Below are positions 48,236-63,800 of a stretch of 64,000 nucleotides of DNA, one piece after another. Below the pieces are notes generated by a model. That model did no database searches. It was given only the letters and a program-made list of their open reading frames with translations, and was not told where the DNA came from. Source of the stretch: Balanoglossus misakiensis (taxonomy: Eukaryota > Hemichordata). The DNA lies in NCBI GenBank assembly GCA_040954595.2, contig CM082591.2:11284001-11348000 (forward strand), written 5' to 3'. Within the stretch, counting starts at the first letter, position 1. Each line of letters starts with the position of its first letter. A program made the translations under genes and the position numbers.

Positions 48236-49789
48236 AGGGGTGTTTGGAAGCAACCATGGAAATTTTAGAACTATCCGTCGATCTACAGAGTCTAGTGGAA
48301 AACTTTCTTATGCGCATAGAACTATCATGTGTTCTGCGCATCATAACAGAATTTTGTAAATAAACGAGGCTGTGTTTGGAAGCAACAATGGGAATTTTAG
48401 AATTATCCGTCCATCTACAGAGTCTAGTGGAAAACTTCCTTATGTGCTTAGGCCTTTCATGTGTCCTGCGCATCACAACAGAATTCAATTAATAAACGTG
48501 GCTGTGTTTGGAAGCAACCATGGAAATTTAGAACTATCCGTCCATCTACAGTGGAAAACTTCCTTATGCGCATAGGCCTATCATATGTCCTGCGCATCAC
48601 AACAGAATTCAATTAATAAACGTGGCTGTGTTTGGAAGCAACCATTGAAATTTTAGAACTATCCGTCGATCTACAGAGTCTAGTGGAAAACTTCCTTATG
48701 CGCTTAGGCCTATCATGTGTCCTGCGCATCACAACAGAATTCAATTAATAAACGTGGCTGTGTTTGGAAGCAACCATGGAAATTTTAGAACTATCTGTCG
48801 ATCTACCGAGTATATCAGAAAACTTTCTCATGCGCATAGGTCTATCGTGTGTTCTGCGAATCACAACAGATTTCCTCAAATAAACGAGGGTGTGTTTGGA
48901 AGCAACCATGGAAATTTTAGAACTATCCGTCCATCTACAGAGTCGAGTGGAAAACTTCCTTATGCGCATAGGCCTATCATGTGTCCTGCGCATCACAACA
49001 GAATTCAATTAATAAACGTGGCTGTGTTTGGAAGCAACCATGGAAATTTTAGAACTATCTGTCTATCTACCGAGTCTATCAGAAAACTTTCTCATGCGCA
49101 TAGGTCTATCGTGTGTTCTGCGAATCACAACCGATTTCCTCAAATAAACGAGGCTGTGTTTGGAAGCATCCATGGAAATTTTAGAACTATCCGTCGATCT
49201 ACAGACTCTATCAGAAAACTTTCTCATGCGCATAGGTCTATCGTGTGTTCTGCAAATCACAACTGATTTCCTTAAATAAACGAGGCTGTGTTCCGAAGCA
49301 ACCATGGAAACATTAGAACTATCCGTCGATCTACAGAGTCTAGTGGAAAACTTTCTTATGCGCATAGGTCTATCGTGTGTTCTGCGAATCACAACAGAGT
49401 TCCTCAAATAAACGAGGGTGTGTTTGGAAGCAACCATGGAAATTTTAGAACTATCCGTCCATCTACAGAGTCTAGTGGAAAACTTTCTTATGCGCATAGG
49501 CTTATCTATGTGTTCTACGCATCACAACAGAATTTGGTAAATAAACGAGGCTGTGTTTGGAAGCAACCATGGAAATTTTATAACTATCCGTCCATCTACA
49601 GAGTCTAGTGGAAAACTTCCTTATGCGCATAGGCCTATCATGTGTCATGCGCATCACAACAGAATTCAATTTATAAACGTGGCTGTGTTTGGAAGCAACC
49701 ATGGAAATTTAGAACTATCCGTCCATCTACAGTGGAAAACTTCCTTATGCGCATAGGCCTATCATATGTCCTGCGCATCACAACAGAAT

Positions 49790-52700
49790 TCAATTAATAA
49801 ACGTGGCTGTGTTTGGAAGCAACCATGGATATTTTAGAACTATCTGTCGATCTACCGAGTCTATCAGAAAACTTTCTCATGCGCATAGGTCTATCGTGTG
49901 TTCTGCGAATCACAACCGATTTCCTCAACTAAACGAGGCTGTGTTTGGAAGCATCCATGGAAATTTTAGAACTATCCGTCGATCTACAGAGTCTAGTGGA
50001 AAACTTCCTTATGCGCTTAGGCCTATCATGTGTCCTGCGCATCACAACAGAATTCAATTAATAAACGTGGCTGTGTTTGGAAGCAACCATGGAAATTTTA
50101 GAACTATCCGTCGATCTACACAGTCTAGTGGAAAACTTTCTTATGCGCATAGACCTATCATGTGTTCTGCGCATCACAACAGAATTTTGTAAATAAATTA
50201 ACGAGGCTGTGTTTGGAAGCAACCATGGAAATTTTAGAACTATCCGTCCATCTACGGAGTCTAGTGGAAAACTTCCTTATGCGCTTAGGCCTATCATGTG
50301 TCCTGCGCATCACAACAGAATTCAATTTATAAACGTGGCTGTGTTTGGAAGCAACCATGGAAATTTTAGAACTATCCGTCGATCTACAGAGTCGAGTGGA
50401 AAACTTCCTTATGCGCATAGGTCTATCGTGTGTTCTGCGAATCACAACAGAGTTCCTCAACTAAACGAGGCTGTGTTTGGAAGCATCCATGGAAATTTTA
50501 GAACTATCCGTCGATCTACAGAGTCTAGTGGAAAACTTTCTTATGCGCATAGGTCTATCGTGTGTTCTGCGAATCACAACAGAGTTCCTCAAATAAACGA
50601 GGGTGTGTTTGGAAGCAACCATGGAAATTTTAGAACTATCCGTCCATCTACAGAGTCTAGTGGAAAACTTTCTTATGCGCATAGGCTTATCTATGTGTTC
50701 TACGCATCACAACAGAATTTGGTAAATAAACGAGGCTGTGTTTGGAAGCAACCATGGAAATTTTAGAACTATCCGTCCATCTACAGAGTCGAGTGGAAAA
50801 CTTCCTTATGCGCTTACGCCTATCATGTGTCCTGCGCATCACAACAGAATTCAATTTATAAACGTGGCTGTGTTTGGAAGCAACCATGGAAATTTAGAAC
50901 TATCCGTCCATCTACAGTGGAAAACTTCCTTATGCGCATAGGCCTATCATATGTCCTGCGCATCACAACAGAATTCAATTACTAAACGTGGCTGTGTTTG
51001 GAAGCAACCATGGAAATTTTAGAACTATCCGTCGATCTACAGAGTCTAGTGGAAAACTTTCTGATGCGCATAGAACTATCATGTGTTCTGCGCATCACAA
51101 CAGAATTTTGTAAATAAACGAGGCTGTGTTTGGAAGCAACCATGGGAATTTTTGAATTATCCGTACATCTACAGAGTCTAGTGGAAAACTTCCTTATGCG
51201 CTTAGGCCTATCATGTGTCCTGCGCATCACAACAGAATTCAATTAATAAACGTGGCTGTGTTTGGAAGCAACCATGGAAATTTTGAACTATCCGTCCATC
51301 TACAGTGGAAAACTTCCTTATGCGCATTGGCCTATCATATGTCCTGCGCATCACAACAAAATTCAATTAATAAACGTGGCTGTGTTTGGAAGCAACCATG
51401 GATATTTTAGAACTATCTGTCGATCTACCGAGTCTATCAGAAAACTTTCTCATGCGCATAGGTCTATCGTGTGTTCTGCGAATCACAACCGATTTCCTCA
51501 ACTAAACGAGGCTGTGTTTGGAAGCATCCATGGAAATTTTAGAACTATCCGTCGATCTACAGAGTCTAGTGGAAAACTTCCTTATGCGCTTAGGCCTATC
51601 ATGTGTCCTGCCCATCACAACAGAATTCAATTAATAAACGTGGCTGTGTTTGGAAGCAACCATGGAAATTTTAGAACTATCCGTCGATCTACACAGTCTA
51701 GTGGAAAACTTTCTTATGCGCATAGACCTATCATGTGTTCTGCGCATCACAACAGAATTTTGTAAATAAATTAACGAGGCTGTGTTTGGAAGCAACCATG
51801 GAAATTTTAGAACTATCCGTCCATCTACGGAGTCTAGTGGAAAACTTCCTTATGCGCTTAGGCCTATCATGTGTCCTGCGCATCACAACAGAATTCAATT
51901 TATAAACGTGGCTGTGTTTGGAAGCAACCATGGAAATTTTAGAACTATCCGTCGATCTACAGAGTCGAGTGGAAAACTTCCTTATGCGCATAGGTCTATC
52001 GTGTGTTCTGCGAATCACAACAGAGTTCCTCAACTAAACGAGGCTGTGTTTGGAAGCATCCATGGAAATTTTAGAACTATCCGTCGATCTACAGAGTCTA
52101 GTGGAAAACTTTCTTATGCGCATAGGTCTATCGTGTGTTCTGCGAATCACAACAGAGTTCCTCAAATAAACGAGGGTGTGTTTGGAAGCAACCATGGAAA
52201 TTTTAGAACTATCCGTCCATCTACAGAGTCTAGTGGAAAACTTTCTTATGCGCATAGGCTTATCTATGTGTTCTACGCATCACAACAGAATTTGGTAAAT
52301 AAACGAGGCTGTGTTTGGAAGCAACCATGGAAATTTTAGAACTATCCGTCCATCTACAGAGTCGAGTGGAAAACTTCCTTATGCGCTTACGCCTATCATG
52401 TGTCCTGCGCATCACAACAGAATTCAATTTATAAACGTGGCTGTGTTTGGAAGCAACCATGGAAATTTAGAACTATCCGTCCATCTACAGTGGAAAACTT
52501 CCTTATGCGCATAGGCCTATCATATGTCCTGCGCATCACAACAGAATTCAATTACTAAACGTGGCTGTGTTTGGAAGCAACCATGGAAATTTTAGAACTA
52601 TCCGTCGATCTACAGAGTCTAGTGGAAAACTTTCTGATGCGCATAGAACTATCATGTGTTCTGCGCATCACAACAGAATTTTGTAAATAAACGAGGCTGT

Positions 52701-52940
52701 GTTTGGAAGCAACCATGGGAATTTTTGAATTATCCGTCCATCTACAGAGTCTAGTGGAAAACTTCCTTATGCGCTTAGGCCTATCATGTGTCCTGCGCAT
52801 CACAACAGAATTCAATTAATAAACGTGGCTGTGTTTGGAAGCAACCATGGAAATTTTGAACTATCCGTCCATCTACAGTGGAAAACTTCCTTATGCGCAT
52901 TGGCCTATCATATGTCCTGCGCATCACAACAGAATTCAAT
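49790..52940. repeat. Higher-order repeat, period 1573 bp, 2 copies
   Basis: Pairs at 50209/51782, 50738/52311, 50982/52555 and 51213/52786 are all 1573 bp apart and nearly identical, marking a recent duplication of about twelve monomers. Confidence 0.88.
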
Positions 52941-53599
52941 TAATAAACGTGGCTGTGTTTGGAAGCAACCATTGAAATTTTAGAACTATCCGTCGATCTA
53001 CAGAGTCTAGTGGAAAACTTTCTTATGCGCATAGACCTATCATGTGTTCTGCGCATCACAACAGAATTTTGTAAACAAACGAGGCTGTGTTTGGAAGCAA
53101 CCATGGAAACTTTAGAAATATCCGGCAATCTACAGAGTCTAGTGGAAAACTTTCTTATCCTCATAGGCCTATCATGTGTTCTGCGTATCACAACAGAATT
53201 TTGTAAACAAACGAGGCTGTGTTTGGAAGCAACCATGGAAACTTTAGAACTATCCGTCCATCTACAGAGTCTAGTGGAAAACTTTCTTATGCGCATAGGC
53301 TTATCTATGTGTACTACGCATCACAACAGAATTCGGTAAATAAACGAGGCTGTGTTTGGAAGCAATCATGGAAATTTTAGAACTATCCATCCATCTACAG
53401 AGTCTAGTGGAAAACTTCCTTATGCGCATAGGCCTATCATGTGTCCTGCGCATCACAACAGAATTCAATTTATAAACGTGGCTGTGTTTGGAAGCAACCA
53501 TGGAAATTTAGAACTATCCGTCCATCTACAGTGGAAAACTTCCTTATGCGCATAGGCCTATCATATGTCCTGCGCATCACAACAGAATTCAATTAATAA

Positions 53600-55970
53600 A
53601 CGTGGCTGTGTTTGGAAGCAACCATGGAAATTTTAGAACTATCTGTCGATCTACCGAGTCTATCAGAAAACTTTCTCATGCGCATAGGTCTATCGTGTGT
53701 TCTGCGAATCACAACCGATTTCCTCAACTAAACGAGGCTGTGTTTGGAAGCATCCATGGAAATTTTAGAACTATCCGTCGATCTACAGACTCTATCAGAA
53801 AACTTTCTCATGCGCTTAGGTCTATCGTGTGTTCTGCGCATCACAACAGATTTCCTTAAATAAACGAGGCTGTGTTTGGAAGCAACCATGGAAACATTAG
53901 AACTATCCGTCGATCTACAGAGTCTAGTGGAAAACTTCCTTATGCGCTTAGGCCTATCATGTGTCCTGCGCATCACAACAGAATTCAATTAATAAACGTG
54001 GCTGTGTTTGGAAGCAACCATGGAAATTTTAGAACTATCCGTAGATCTACACAGTCTAGTGGAAAACTTTCTTATGCGCATAGACCTATCATGTGTTCTG
54101 CGCATCACAACAGAATTTTGTAAATAAATTAACGATGCTGTGTTTGGAAGCAACCATGGAAATTTTAGAACTATCCGTCCATCTACGGAGTCTAGTGGAA
54201 AACTTCCTTATGCGCTTAGGCCTATCATGTGTCCTGCGCATCACAACAGAATTCAATTAATAAACGTGGCTGTGTTTGGAAGCAACCATGGAAATTTTAG
54301 AACTATCTGTCGATCTACCGAGTCTATCAGAAAACTTTCTCATGCGCATAGGTCTATCGTGTGTTCTGCGAATCACAACAGAGTTCCTCAAATAAACGAG
54401 GGTGTGTTTGGAAGCAACCATGGAAATTTTAGAACTATCCGTCCATCTACAGAGTCTAGTGGAAAACTTTCTTATGCGCATAGGCTTATCTATGTGTTCT
54501 ACGCATCACAACAGAATTTGGTAAATAAACGAGGCTGTGTTTGGAAGCAACCATGGAAATTTTAGAACTATCCGTCCATCTACAGAGTCGAGTGGAAAAC
54601 TTCCTTATGCGCATAGGCCTATCATGTGTCCTGCGCATCACAACAGAATTCAATTTATAAACGTGGCTGTGTTTGGAAGCAACCATGGAAATTTAGAACT
54701 ATCCGTCCATCTACAGTGGAAAACTTCCTTATGCGCATAGGCCTATCATATGTCCTGCGCATCACAACAGAATTCAATTAATAAACGTGGCTGTGTTTGG
54801 AGGCAACCATGGAAATTTTAGAACTATCTGTCGATCTACCGAGTCTATCAGAAAACTTTCTCATGCGCATAGGTCTATCGTGTGTTCTGCGAATCACAAC
54901 CGATTTCCTCAACTAAACGAGGCTGTGTTTGGAAGCATCCATGGAAATTTTAGAACTATCCGTCGATCTACAGACTCTATCAGAAAACTTTCTCATGCGC
55001 ATAGGTCTATCGTGTGTTCTGCGCATCACAACAGATTTCCTTAAATAAACGAGGCTGTGTTTGGAAGCAACCATGGAAACATTAGAACTATCCGTCGATC
55101 TACAGAGTCTAGTGGAAAACTTCCTTATGCGCTTAGGCCTATCATGTGTCCTGCGCATCACAACAGAATTCAATTAATAAACGTGGCTGTGTTTGGAAGC
55201 AACCATGGAAATTTTAGAACTATCCGTAGATCTACACAGTCTAGTGGAAAACTTTCTTATGCGCATAGACCTATCATGTGTTCTGCGCATCACAACAGAA
55301 TTTTGTAAATAAATTAACGATGCTGTGTTTGGAAGCAACCATGGAAATTTTAGAACTATCCGTCCATCTACGGAGTCTAGTGGAAAACTTCCTTATGCGC
55401 TTAGGCCTATCATGTGTCCTGCGCATCACAACAGAATTCAATTAATAAACGTGGCTGTGTTTGGAAGCAACCATGGAAATTTTAGAACTATCTGTCGATC
55501 TACCGAGTCTATCAGAAAACTTTCTCATGCGCATAGGTCTATCGTGTGTTCTGCGAATCACAACAGAGTTCCTCAAATAAACGAGGGTGTGTTTGGAAGC
55601 AACCATGGAAATTTTAGAACTATCCGTCCATCTACAGAGTCTAGTGGAAAACTTTCTTATGCGCATAGGCTTATCTATGTGTTCTACGCATCACAACAGA
55701 ATTTGGTAAATAAACGAGGCTGTGTTTGGAAGCAACCATGGAAATTTTAGAACTATCCGTCCATCTACAGAGTCGAGTGGAAAACTTCCTTATGCGCATA
55801 GGCCTATCATGTGTCCTGCGCATCACAACAGAATTCAATTTATAAACGTGGCTGTGTTTGGAAGCAACCATGGAAATTTAGAACTATCCGTCCATCTACA
55901 GTGGAAAACTTCCTTATGCGCATAGGCCTATCATATGTCCTGCGCATCACAACAGAATTCAATTAATAAA
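53600..55970. repeat. Higher-order repeat, period 1185 bp, 2 copies
   Basis: Pairs at 53602/54787, 54140/55325 and 54537/55722 are 1185 bp apart. The rare ATTAACGATGCTG variant occurs once in each copy. Confidence 0.87.
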
Positions 55971-56746
55971 CGTGGCTGTGTTTGGAAGCAACCATGGAAA
56001 TTTTAGAACTATCTGTCGATCTACCGAGTCTATCAGAAAACTTTCTCATGCGCATAGGTCTATCGTGTGTTCTGCGAATCACAACAGATTTCCTCAAATA
56101 AACGAGGCTGTGTTTGGAAGCATCCATGGGAATTTTAGAACTATCCGTCGATCTACAGAGTCTAGTGGAAAACTTCCTTATGCGCATAGGCCTGTCATGT
56201 GTCCTGCGCATCACAACAGAATTCAATTAATAAACGTGGCTGTGTTTGGAAGCAACCATGAAAATTTAGAACTATCCGTCCATCTACAGTGGAAAACTTC
56301 CTTATGCGCATAGGCCTATCATATGTCCTGCGCATCACAACAGAATTCAATTAATAAACGTTGCTGTATTTGGAAGCAACCATGGAAATTTTAGAACTAT
56401 CCGTTGATCTACAGAGTCTAGTGGAAAACTTTCTTATGCGCATAGACCTATCATGTATTCTGCGCATCACAACAGAATTTTGTAAACAAACGAGGCTGTG
56501 TTTGGAAGCATCCATGGAAATTTTAGAACTATCTGTCGATCTACCGAGTCAATCAGAAAACTTTCTCATGCGCATAGGTCTATCGTGTGTTCTGCGAATC
56601 ACAACCGATTTCCTCAAATAAACGAGGCTGTGTTTGGAAGCAACCATGGAAATTTTAGAACTATCCATCCATCTACAGAGTCTAGTGGAAAACTTCCTTA
56701 TGCGCATAGGCCTATCATGTGTCCTGCGCATCACAACAGAATTCAA

Positions 56747-57534
56747 TTAATAAACGTGGCTGTGTTTGGAAGCAACCATGGAAATTTTAGAACTATCCGT
56801 CGATCTACAGAGTCTAGTGGAAAACTTTCTGATGCGCATAGAACTATCATGTGTTCTGCGCATCACAACAGAATTTTGTAAATAAACGAGGCTGTGTTTG
56901 GAAGCAACCATGGGAATTTTTGAATTATCCGTCCATCTACAGAGTCTAGTGGAAAACTTCCTTATGCGCTTAGGCCTATCATGTGTCCTGCGCATCACAA
57001 CAGAATTCAATTAATAAACGTGGCTGTGTTTGGAAGCAACCATGGAAATTTTGAACTATCCGTCCATCTACAGTGGAAAACTTCCTTATGCGCATTGGCC
57101 TATCATATGTCCTGCGCATCACAACAGAATTCAATTAATAAACGTGGCTGTGTTTGGAAGCAACCATTGAAATATTAGAACTATCCGTCGATCTACAGAG
57201 TCTAGTGGAAAACTTTCTTATGCGCATAGACCTATCATGTGTTCTGCGCATCACAACAGAATTTTGTAAACAAACGAGGCTGTGTTTGGAAGCAACCATG
57301 GAAACTTTAGAAATATCCGGCAATCTACAGAGTCTAGTGGAAAACTTTCTTATCCTCATAGGCCTATCATGTGTTCTGCGTATCACAACAGAATTTTGTA
57401 AACAATCGAGGCTGTGTTTGGAAGCAACCATGGAAACTTTAGAACTATCCGTCCATCTACAGAGTCTAGTGGAAAACTTTCTTATGCGCATAGGCTTATC
57501 TATGTGTACTACGCATCACAACAGAATTCGGTAA
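56747..57534. repeat. Satellite block duplicated at distance 4195 bp
   Basis: This block matches 52555-53339 (for example 52786 with 56981 and 52959 with 57154, both 4195 bp apart), including the unusual CCATTGAAAT and CTTATCCTCATAGG variants. It shows exchange across more than one higher-order unit. Confidence 0.8.
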
Positions 57535-57808
57535 ATAAACGAGGCTGTGTTTGGAAGCAATCATGGAAATTTTAGAACTATCCATTTATCTACAGAGTCT
57601 AGTGGAAAACTTCCTTATGCGCATAGGCCTATCATGTGTCCTGCGCATCACAACAGAATTCAATTAAACGTGGCTGTGTTTGGAAGCAACCATGGAAATT
57701 TTAGAACTATCCGTCCATCTTCAGAGTCTAGTGGAAAACTTTCTTATGCGCATAGGCTTATCTATGTGTACTACGCATCACAACAGAATTCGGTAAATAA
57801 ACGAGGCT

Positions 57809-60800
57809 GTGTTTGGAAGCAATCATGGAAATTTTAGAACTATCCATCCATCTACAGAGTCTAGTGGAAAACTTCCTTATGCGCTTAGGCCTATCATGTG
57901 TCCTGCGCATCACAACAGAATTCAATTAATAAACGTGGCTGTGTTTGGAAGCAACCATGGAAATTTTAGAACTATCTGTCGATCTACCGAGTCTATCAGA
58001 AAACTTTCTCATGCGCATAGGTCTATCGTGTGTTCTGCGAATCACAACCGATTTCCTCAAATAAACGAGGCTGTGTTTGGAAGCAACCACGGAAATTTTA
58101 GAACTATCCATCCATCTACAGAGTCTAGTGGAAAACTTCCTTATGCGCATAGGCCTATCATGTGTCCTGCGCATCACAACAGAATTCAATTAATAAACGT
58201 GGCTGTGTTTGGAAGCAACCATGGAAATTTTAGAACTATCCGTCGATCTACAGAGTCTAGTGGAAAACTTTCTGATGCGCATAGAACTATCATGTGTTCT
58301 GCGCATCACAACAGAATTTTGTAAATAAACGAGGCTGTGTTTGGAAGCAACCATGGGAATTTTTGAATTATCCGTCCATCTACAGAGTCTAGTGGAAAAC
58401 TTCCTTATGCGCTTAGGCCTATCATGTGTCCTGCGCATCACAACAGAATTCAATTAATAAACGTGGCTGTGTTTGGAAGCAACCATGGAAATTTTGAACT
58501 ATCCGTCCATCTACAGTGGAAAACTTCCTTATGCGCATTGGCCTATCATATGTCCTGCGCATCACAACAGAATTCAATTAATAAACGTGGCTGTGTTTGG
58601 AAGTAACCATTGAAATTTTAGAACTATCCGTCGATCTACAGAGTCTAGTGGAAAACTTTCTTATGCGCATAGACCTATCATGTGTTCTGCGCATCACAAC
58701 AGAATTGTGTAAACAAACGAGGCTGTGTTTGGAAGCAACCATGGAAACTTTAGAACTATCCGTCCATCTACAGAGTCTAGTGGAAAACTTTCTTATGCGC
58801 ATAGGCTTATCTATGTGTCCTGCGCATCACAACAGAATTCAATTAAACGTGGCTGTGTTTGGAAGCAACCATGGAAATTTTAGAACTATCCGTCCATCTT
58901 CTGAGTCTAGTGGAAAACTTTCTTATGCGCATAGGCTTATCTATGTGTACTACGCATCACAACAGAATTCGGTAAATAAACGAGGCTGTGTTTGGAAGCA
59001 ATCATGGAAATTTTAGAACTATCCATCCATCTACAGAGTCTAGTGGAAAACTTCCTTATGCGCTTAGGCCTATCATGTGTCCTGCGCATCGCAACAGAAT
59101 TCAATTAATAAATGTGGCTGTGTTTGGAAGCAACCATGGAAATTTTAGAACTATCTGTCGATCTACCGAGTATATCAGAAAACTTTCTCATGCGCATAGG
59201 TCTATCGTGTGTTCTGCGAATCACAACAGATTTCCTCAAATAAACGAGGGTGTGTTTGGAAGCAACCATGGAAATTTTAGAACTATCCGTCCATCTACAG
59301 AGTCGAGTGGAAAACTTCCTTATGCGCATAGGCCTATCATGTGTCCTGCGCATCACAACAGAATTCAATTTATAAACGTGGCTGTGTTTGGAAGCAACCA
59401 TGGAAATTTAGAACTATCTGTCCATCTACAGTGGAAAACTTCCTTATGCGCATAGGCCTATCATATGTCCTGCGCATCACAACAGAATTCAATTAATAAA
59501 CGTGGCTGTGTTTGGAAGCAACCATGGAAACTTTAGAACTATCCGTCCATCTACAGAGTCTAGTGGAAAACTTTATTATGCGCATAGGCTTATCTATGTG
59601 TACTACGCATCACAACAGAATTCGGTAAATAAACGAGGCTGTGTTTGGAAGCAATCATGGAAATTTTAGAACTATCCATCCATCTACAGAGTCTAGTGGA
59701 AAACTTCCTTATGCGCATAGGCCTATCATATGTCCTGCGCATCACAACAGAATTCAATTAATAAACGTGGCTGTGTTTGGAAGTAACCATTGAAATTTTA
59801 GAACTATCCGTCGATCTACAGAGTCTAGTGGAAAACTTTCTTATGCGCATAGACCTATCATGTGTTCTGCGCATCACAACAGAATTTTGTAAACAAACGA
59901 GGCTGTGTTTGGAAGCAACCATGGAAACTTTAGAACTATCCGTCCATCTACAGAGTCTAGTGGAAAACTTTCTTATGCGCATAGGCTTATCTATGTGTAC
60001 TACGCATCACAACAGAATTCGGTAAATAAACGAGGCTGTGTTTGGAAGCAATCATGGAAATTTTAGAACTATCCATCCATCTACAGAGTCTAGTGGAAAA
60101 CTTCCTTATGCGCATAGGCCTATCATGTGTCCTGCGCATCACAACAGAATTCAATTAAACGTGGCTGTGTTTGGAAGCAACCATGGAAATTTTAGAACTA
60201 TCCGTCCATCTTCAGAGTCTAGTGGAAAACTTTCTTATGCGCATAGGCTTATCTATGTGTACTACGCATCACAACAGAATTCGGTAAATAAACGAGGCTG
60301 TGTTTGGAAGCAATCATGGAAATTTTAGAACTATCCATCCATCTACAGAGTCTAGTGGAAAACTTCCTTATGCGCTTAGGCCTATCATGTGTCCTGCGCA
60401 TCACAACAGAATTCAATTAATAAACGTGGCTGTGTTTGGAAGCAACCATGGAAATTTTAGAACTATCTGTCGATCTACCGAGTCTATCAGAAAACTTTCT
60501 CATGCGCATAGGTCTATCGTGTGTTCTGCGAATCACAACAGATTTCCTCAAATAAACGAGGGTGTGTTTGGAAGCAACCATGGAAATTTTAGAACTATCC
60601 GTCCATCTACAGAGTCGAGTGGAAAACTTCCTTATGCGCATAGGCCTATCATGTGTCCTGCGCATCACAACAGAATTCAATTTATAAACGTGGCTGTGTT
60701 TGGAAGCAACCATGGAAATTTAGAACTATCTGTCCATCTACAGTGGAAAACTTCCTTATGCGCATAGGCCTATCATATGTCCTGCGCATCACAACAGAAT
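57809..60800. repeat. Higher-order repeats, periods about 1180 and 1312 bp
   Basis: Points at 57809 and 58988 are 1179 bp apart and at 58597 and 59777 are 1180 bp apart, while 58988/60300 and 59105/60417 are 1312 bp apart. That is one extra 132-bp monomer, as if unequal exchange inserted it. Confidence 0.75.
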
Positions 60801-63800
60801 TCAATTAATAAACGTGGCTGTGTTTGGAAGCAACCATGGAAATTTTAGAACTATCTGTCGATCTACCGAGTCTAGTGGAAAACTTTCTTATGCGCATAGA
60901 CCTATCATGTGTTCTGCGCATCACAACAGAATTTTGTAAACAAACGAGGCTGTGTTTGGAAGCAACCATGGAAACTTTAGAACTATCCGTCAATCTACAG
61001 AATCTAGTGGAAAACTTTCTTATCCTCATAGGCCTATCATGTGTTCTGCGTATCACAACAGAATTTTGTAAACAAACGAGGCTGTGTTTGGAAGCAATCA
61101 TGGAAATTTTAGAACTATCCATCCATCTACAGAGTCTAGTGGAAAACTTCCTTATGCGCATAGGCCTATCATGTGTCCTGCGCATCACAACAGAATTCAA
61201 TTAAACGTGGCTGTGTTTGGAAGCAACCATGGAAATTTTAGAACTATCCGTCCATCTTCAGAGTCTAGTGGAAAACTTTCTTATGCGCATAGGCTTATCT
61301 ATGTGTACTACGCATCACAACAGAATTCGGTAAATAAACGAGGCTGTGTTTGGAAGCAATCATGGAAATTTTAGAACTATCCATCCATCTACAGAGTCTA
61401 GTGGAAAACTTCCTTATGCGCTTAGGCCTATCATGTGTCCTGCGCATCACAACAGAATTCAATTAATAAACGTGGCTGTGTTTGGAAGCAACCATGGAAA
61501 TTTTAGAACTATCTGTCGATCTACCGAGTCTATCAGAAAACTTTCTCATGCGCATAGGTCTATCGTGTGTTCTGCGAATCACAACCGATTTCCTCAAATA
61601 AACGAGGCTGTGTTTGGAAGCATACATGGAAATTTTAGAACTATCCGTCGATCTACAGAGTCTATCAGAAAACTTTCTCATGCGCATAGGTCTATCGTGT
61701 GTTCTGCGCATCACAACAGATTTCCTTAAATAAACGAGGCTGTGTTTTGAAGCAACCATGGAAACATTAGAACTATCCGTCGATCTACAGAGTCTAGTGG
61801 AAAACTTTCTTATGCGCATAGGTCTATCGTGTGTTCTGCGAATCACAACAGATTTCCTCAAATAAACGAGGGTGTGTTTGGAAGCAACCATGGAAATTTT
61901 AGAACTATCCGTCCATCTACAGAGTCGAGTGGAAAACTTCCTTATGCGCATAGGCCTATCATGTGTCCTGCGCATCACAACAGAATTCAATTAATAAACG
62001 TGGCTGTGTTTGGAAGCAACCATGGAAATGTTAGAACTATCTGTCGATCTACCGAGTCTAGTGGAAAACTTTCTTATGCGCATAGACCTATCATGTGTTC
62101 TGCGCATCACAACAGAATTTTGTAAACAAACGAGGCTGTGTTTGGAAGCAACCATGGAAATTTTAGAACTATCCGTCGATCTACAGAGTCTATCAGAAAA
62201 CTTTCTCATGCGCATAGGTCTATCGTGTGTTCTGCGCATCACAACAGATTTCCTTAAATAAACGAGGCTGTGTTTGGAAGCAACCATGGAAACATTAGAA
62301 CTATCCGTCGATCTACAGAGTCTAGTGGAAAACTTCCTTATCCGCTTAGGCCTATCATGTGTCCTGCGCATCACAACAGAATTCAATTAATAAACGTGGC
62401 TGTGTTTGGAAGCAACCATGGAAATTTTAGAACTATCCGTCGATCTACACAGTCTAGTGGAAAACTTTCTTATGCGCATAGACCTATCATGTGTTCTGCG
62501 CATCACAACAGAATTTTGTAAATAAATTAACGAGGCTGTGTTTGGAAGCAACCATGGAAATTTTAGAACTATCCGTCCATCTACAGAGTCTAGTGGAAAA
62601 CTTTCTTATGCGCATAGGCTTATCTATGTGTACTACGCATCACAACAGAATTCGGTAAATAAACGAGGTTGTGTTTGGAAGCAATCATGGAAATTTTAGA
62701 ACTATCCATCCATCTACAGAGTCTAGTGGAAAACTTCCTTATGCGCATAGACCTATCATGTGTCCTGCGCATCACAACAGAATTCAATTAATAAACGTGG
62801 CTGTGTTTGGAAGCAACCATGGAAATTTTAGAACTATCCGTCCATCTTCAGAGTCTAGTGGAAAACTTTCTTATGCGCATAGGCTTATCTATGTGTACAA
62901 CGCATCACAACAGAATTCGGTAAATCAACGAGGCTGTGTTTGGAAGCAATCATGGAAATTTTAGAACTATCCATCCATCTACAGAGTCTAGTGGAAAACT
63001 TCCTTATGCGCATAGGCCTATCATGTGTCCTGCGCATCACAACAGAATTCAATTAATAAACGTGGCTGTGTTTGGAAGCAACCATGGAAATTTTAGAACT
63101 ATCCGTCGATCTACAGAGTCTAGTGGAAAACTTTCTTATGCGCATAGACCTATCATGTGTTCTGCGCATCACAACAGAATTTTGTAAATAAATTAACGAG
63201 GCTGTGTTTGGAAGCAACCATGGAAATGTTAGAACTATCCGTCCATCTACAGAGTCTAGTGGAAAACTTCCTTATGCGCTTAGGCCTATCATGTGTCCTG
63301 CGCATCACAACAGAATTCAATTAATAAACGTGGCTGTGTTTGGAAGCAACCATGGAAATTTTAGAACTATCTGTCGATCTACCGAGTCTATCAGAAAACT
63401 TTCTCATGCGCATAAGTCTATCGTGTGTTCTGCGAATCACAACCGATTTCCTCAAATAAACGAGGCTGTGTTTGGAAGCATCCATGGAAATTTTAGAACT
63501 ATCCGTCGATCTACAGAGTCTATCAGAAAACTTTCTCGTGCGCATAGGTCTATCGTGTGTTCTGCGCATCACAACAGATTTCCTTAAATAAACGAGGCTG
63601 TGTTTGGAAGCAACCATGGAAACATTAGAACTATCCGTCCATCTACAGAGTCTAGTGGAAAACTTTCTTATGCGCATAGGCTTATCTATATGTTCTACAC
63701 ATCACAACAGAATTTGGTAAATAAACGAGGCTGTGTTTGGAAGCAACCATGGAAATTTTAGAACTATCCTTCCATCTACAGAGTCAAGTGGAAAACTTCC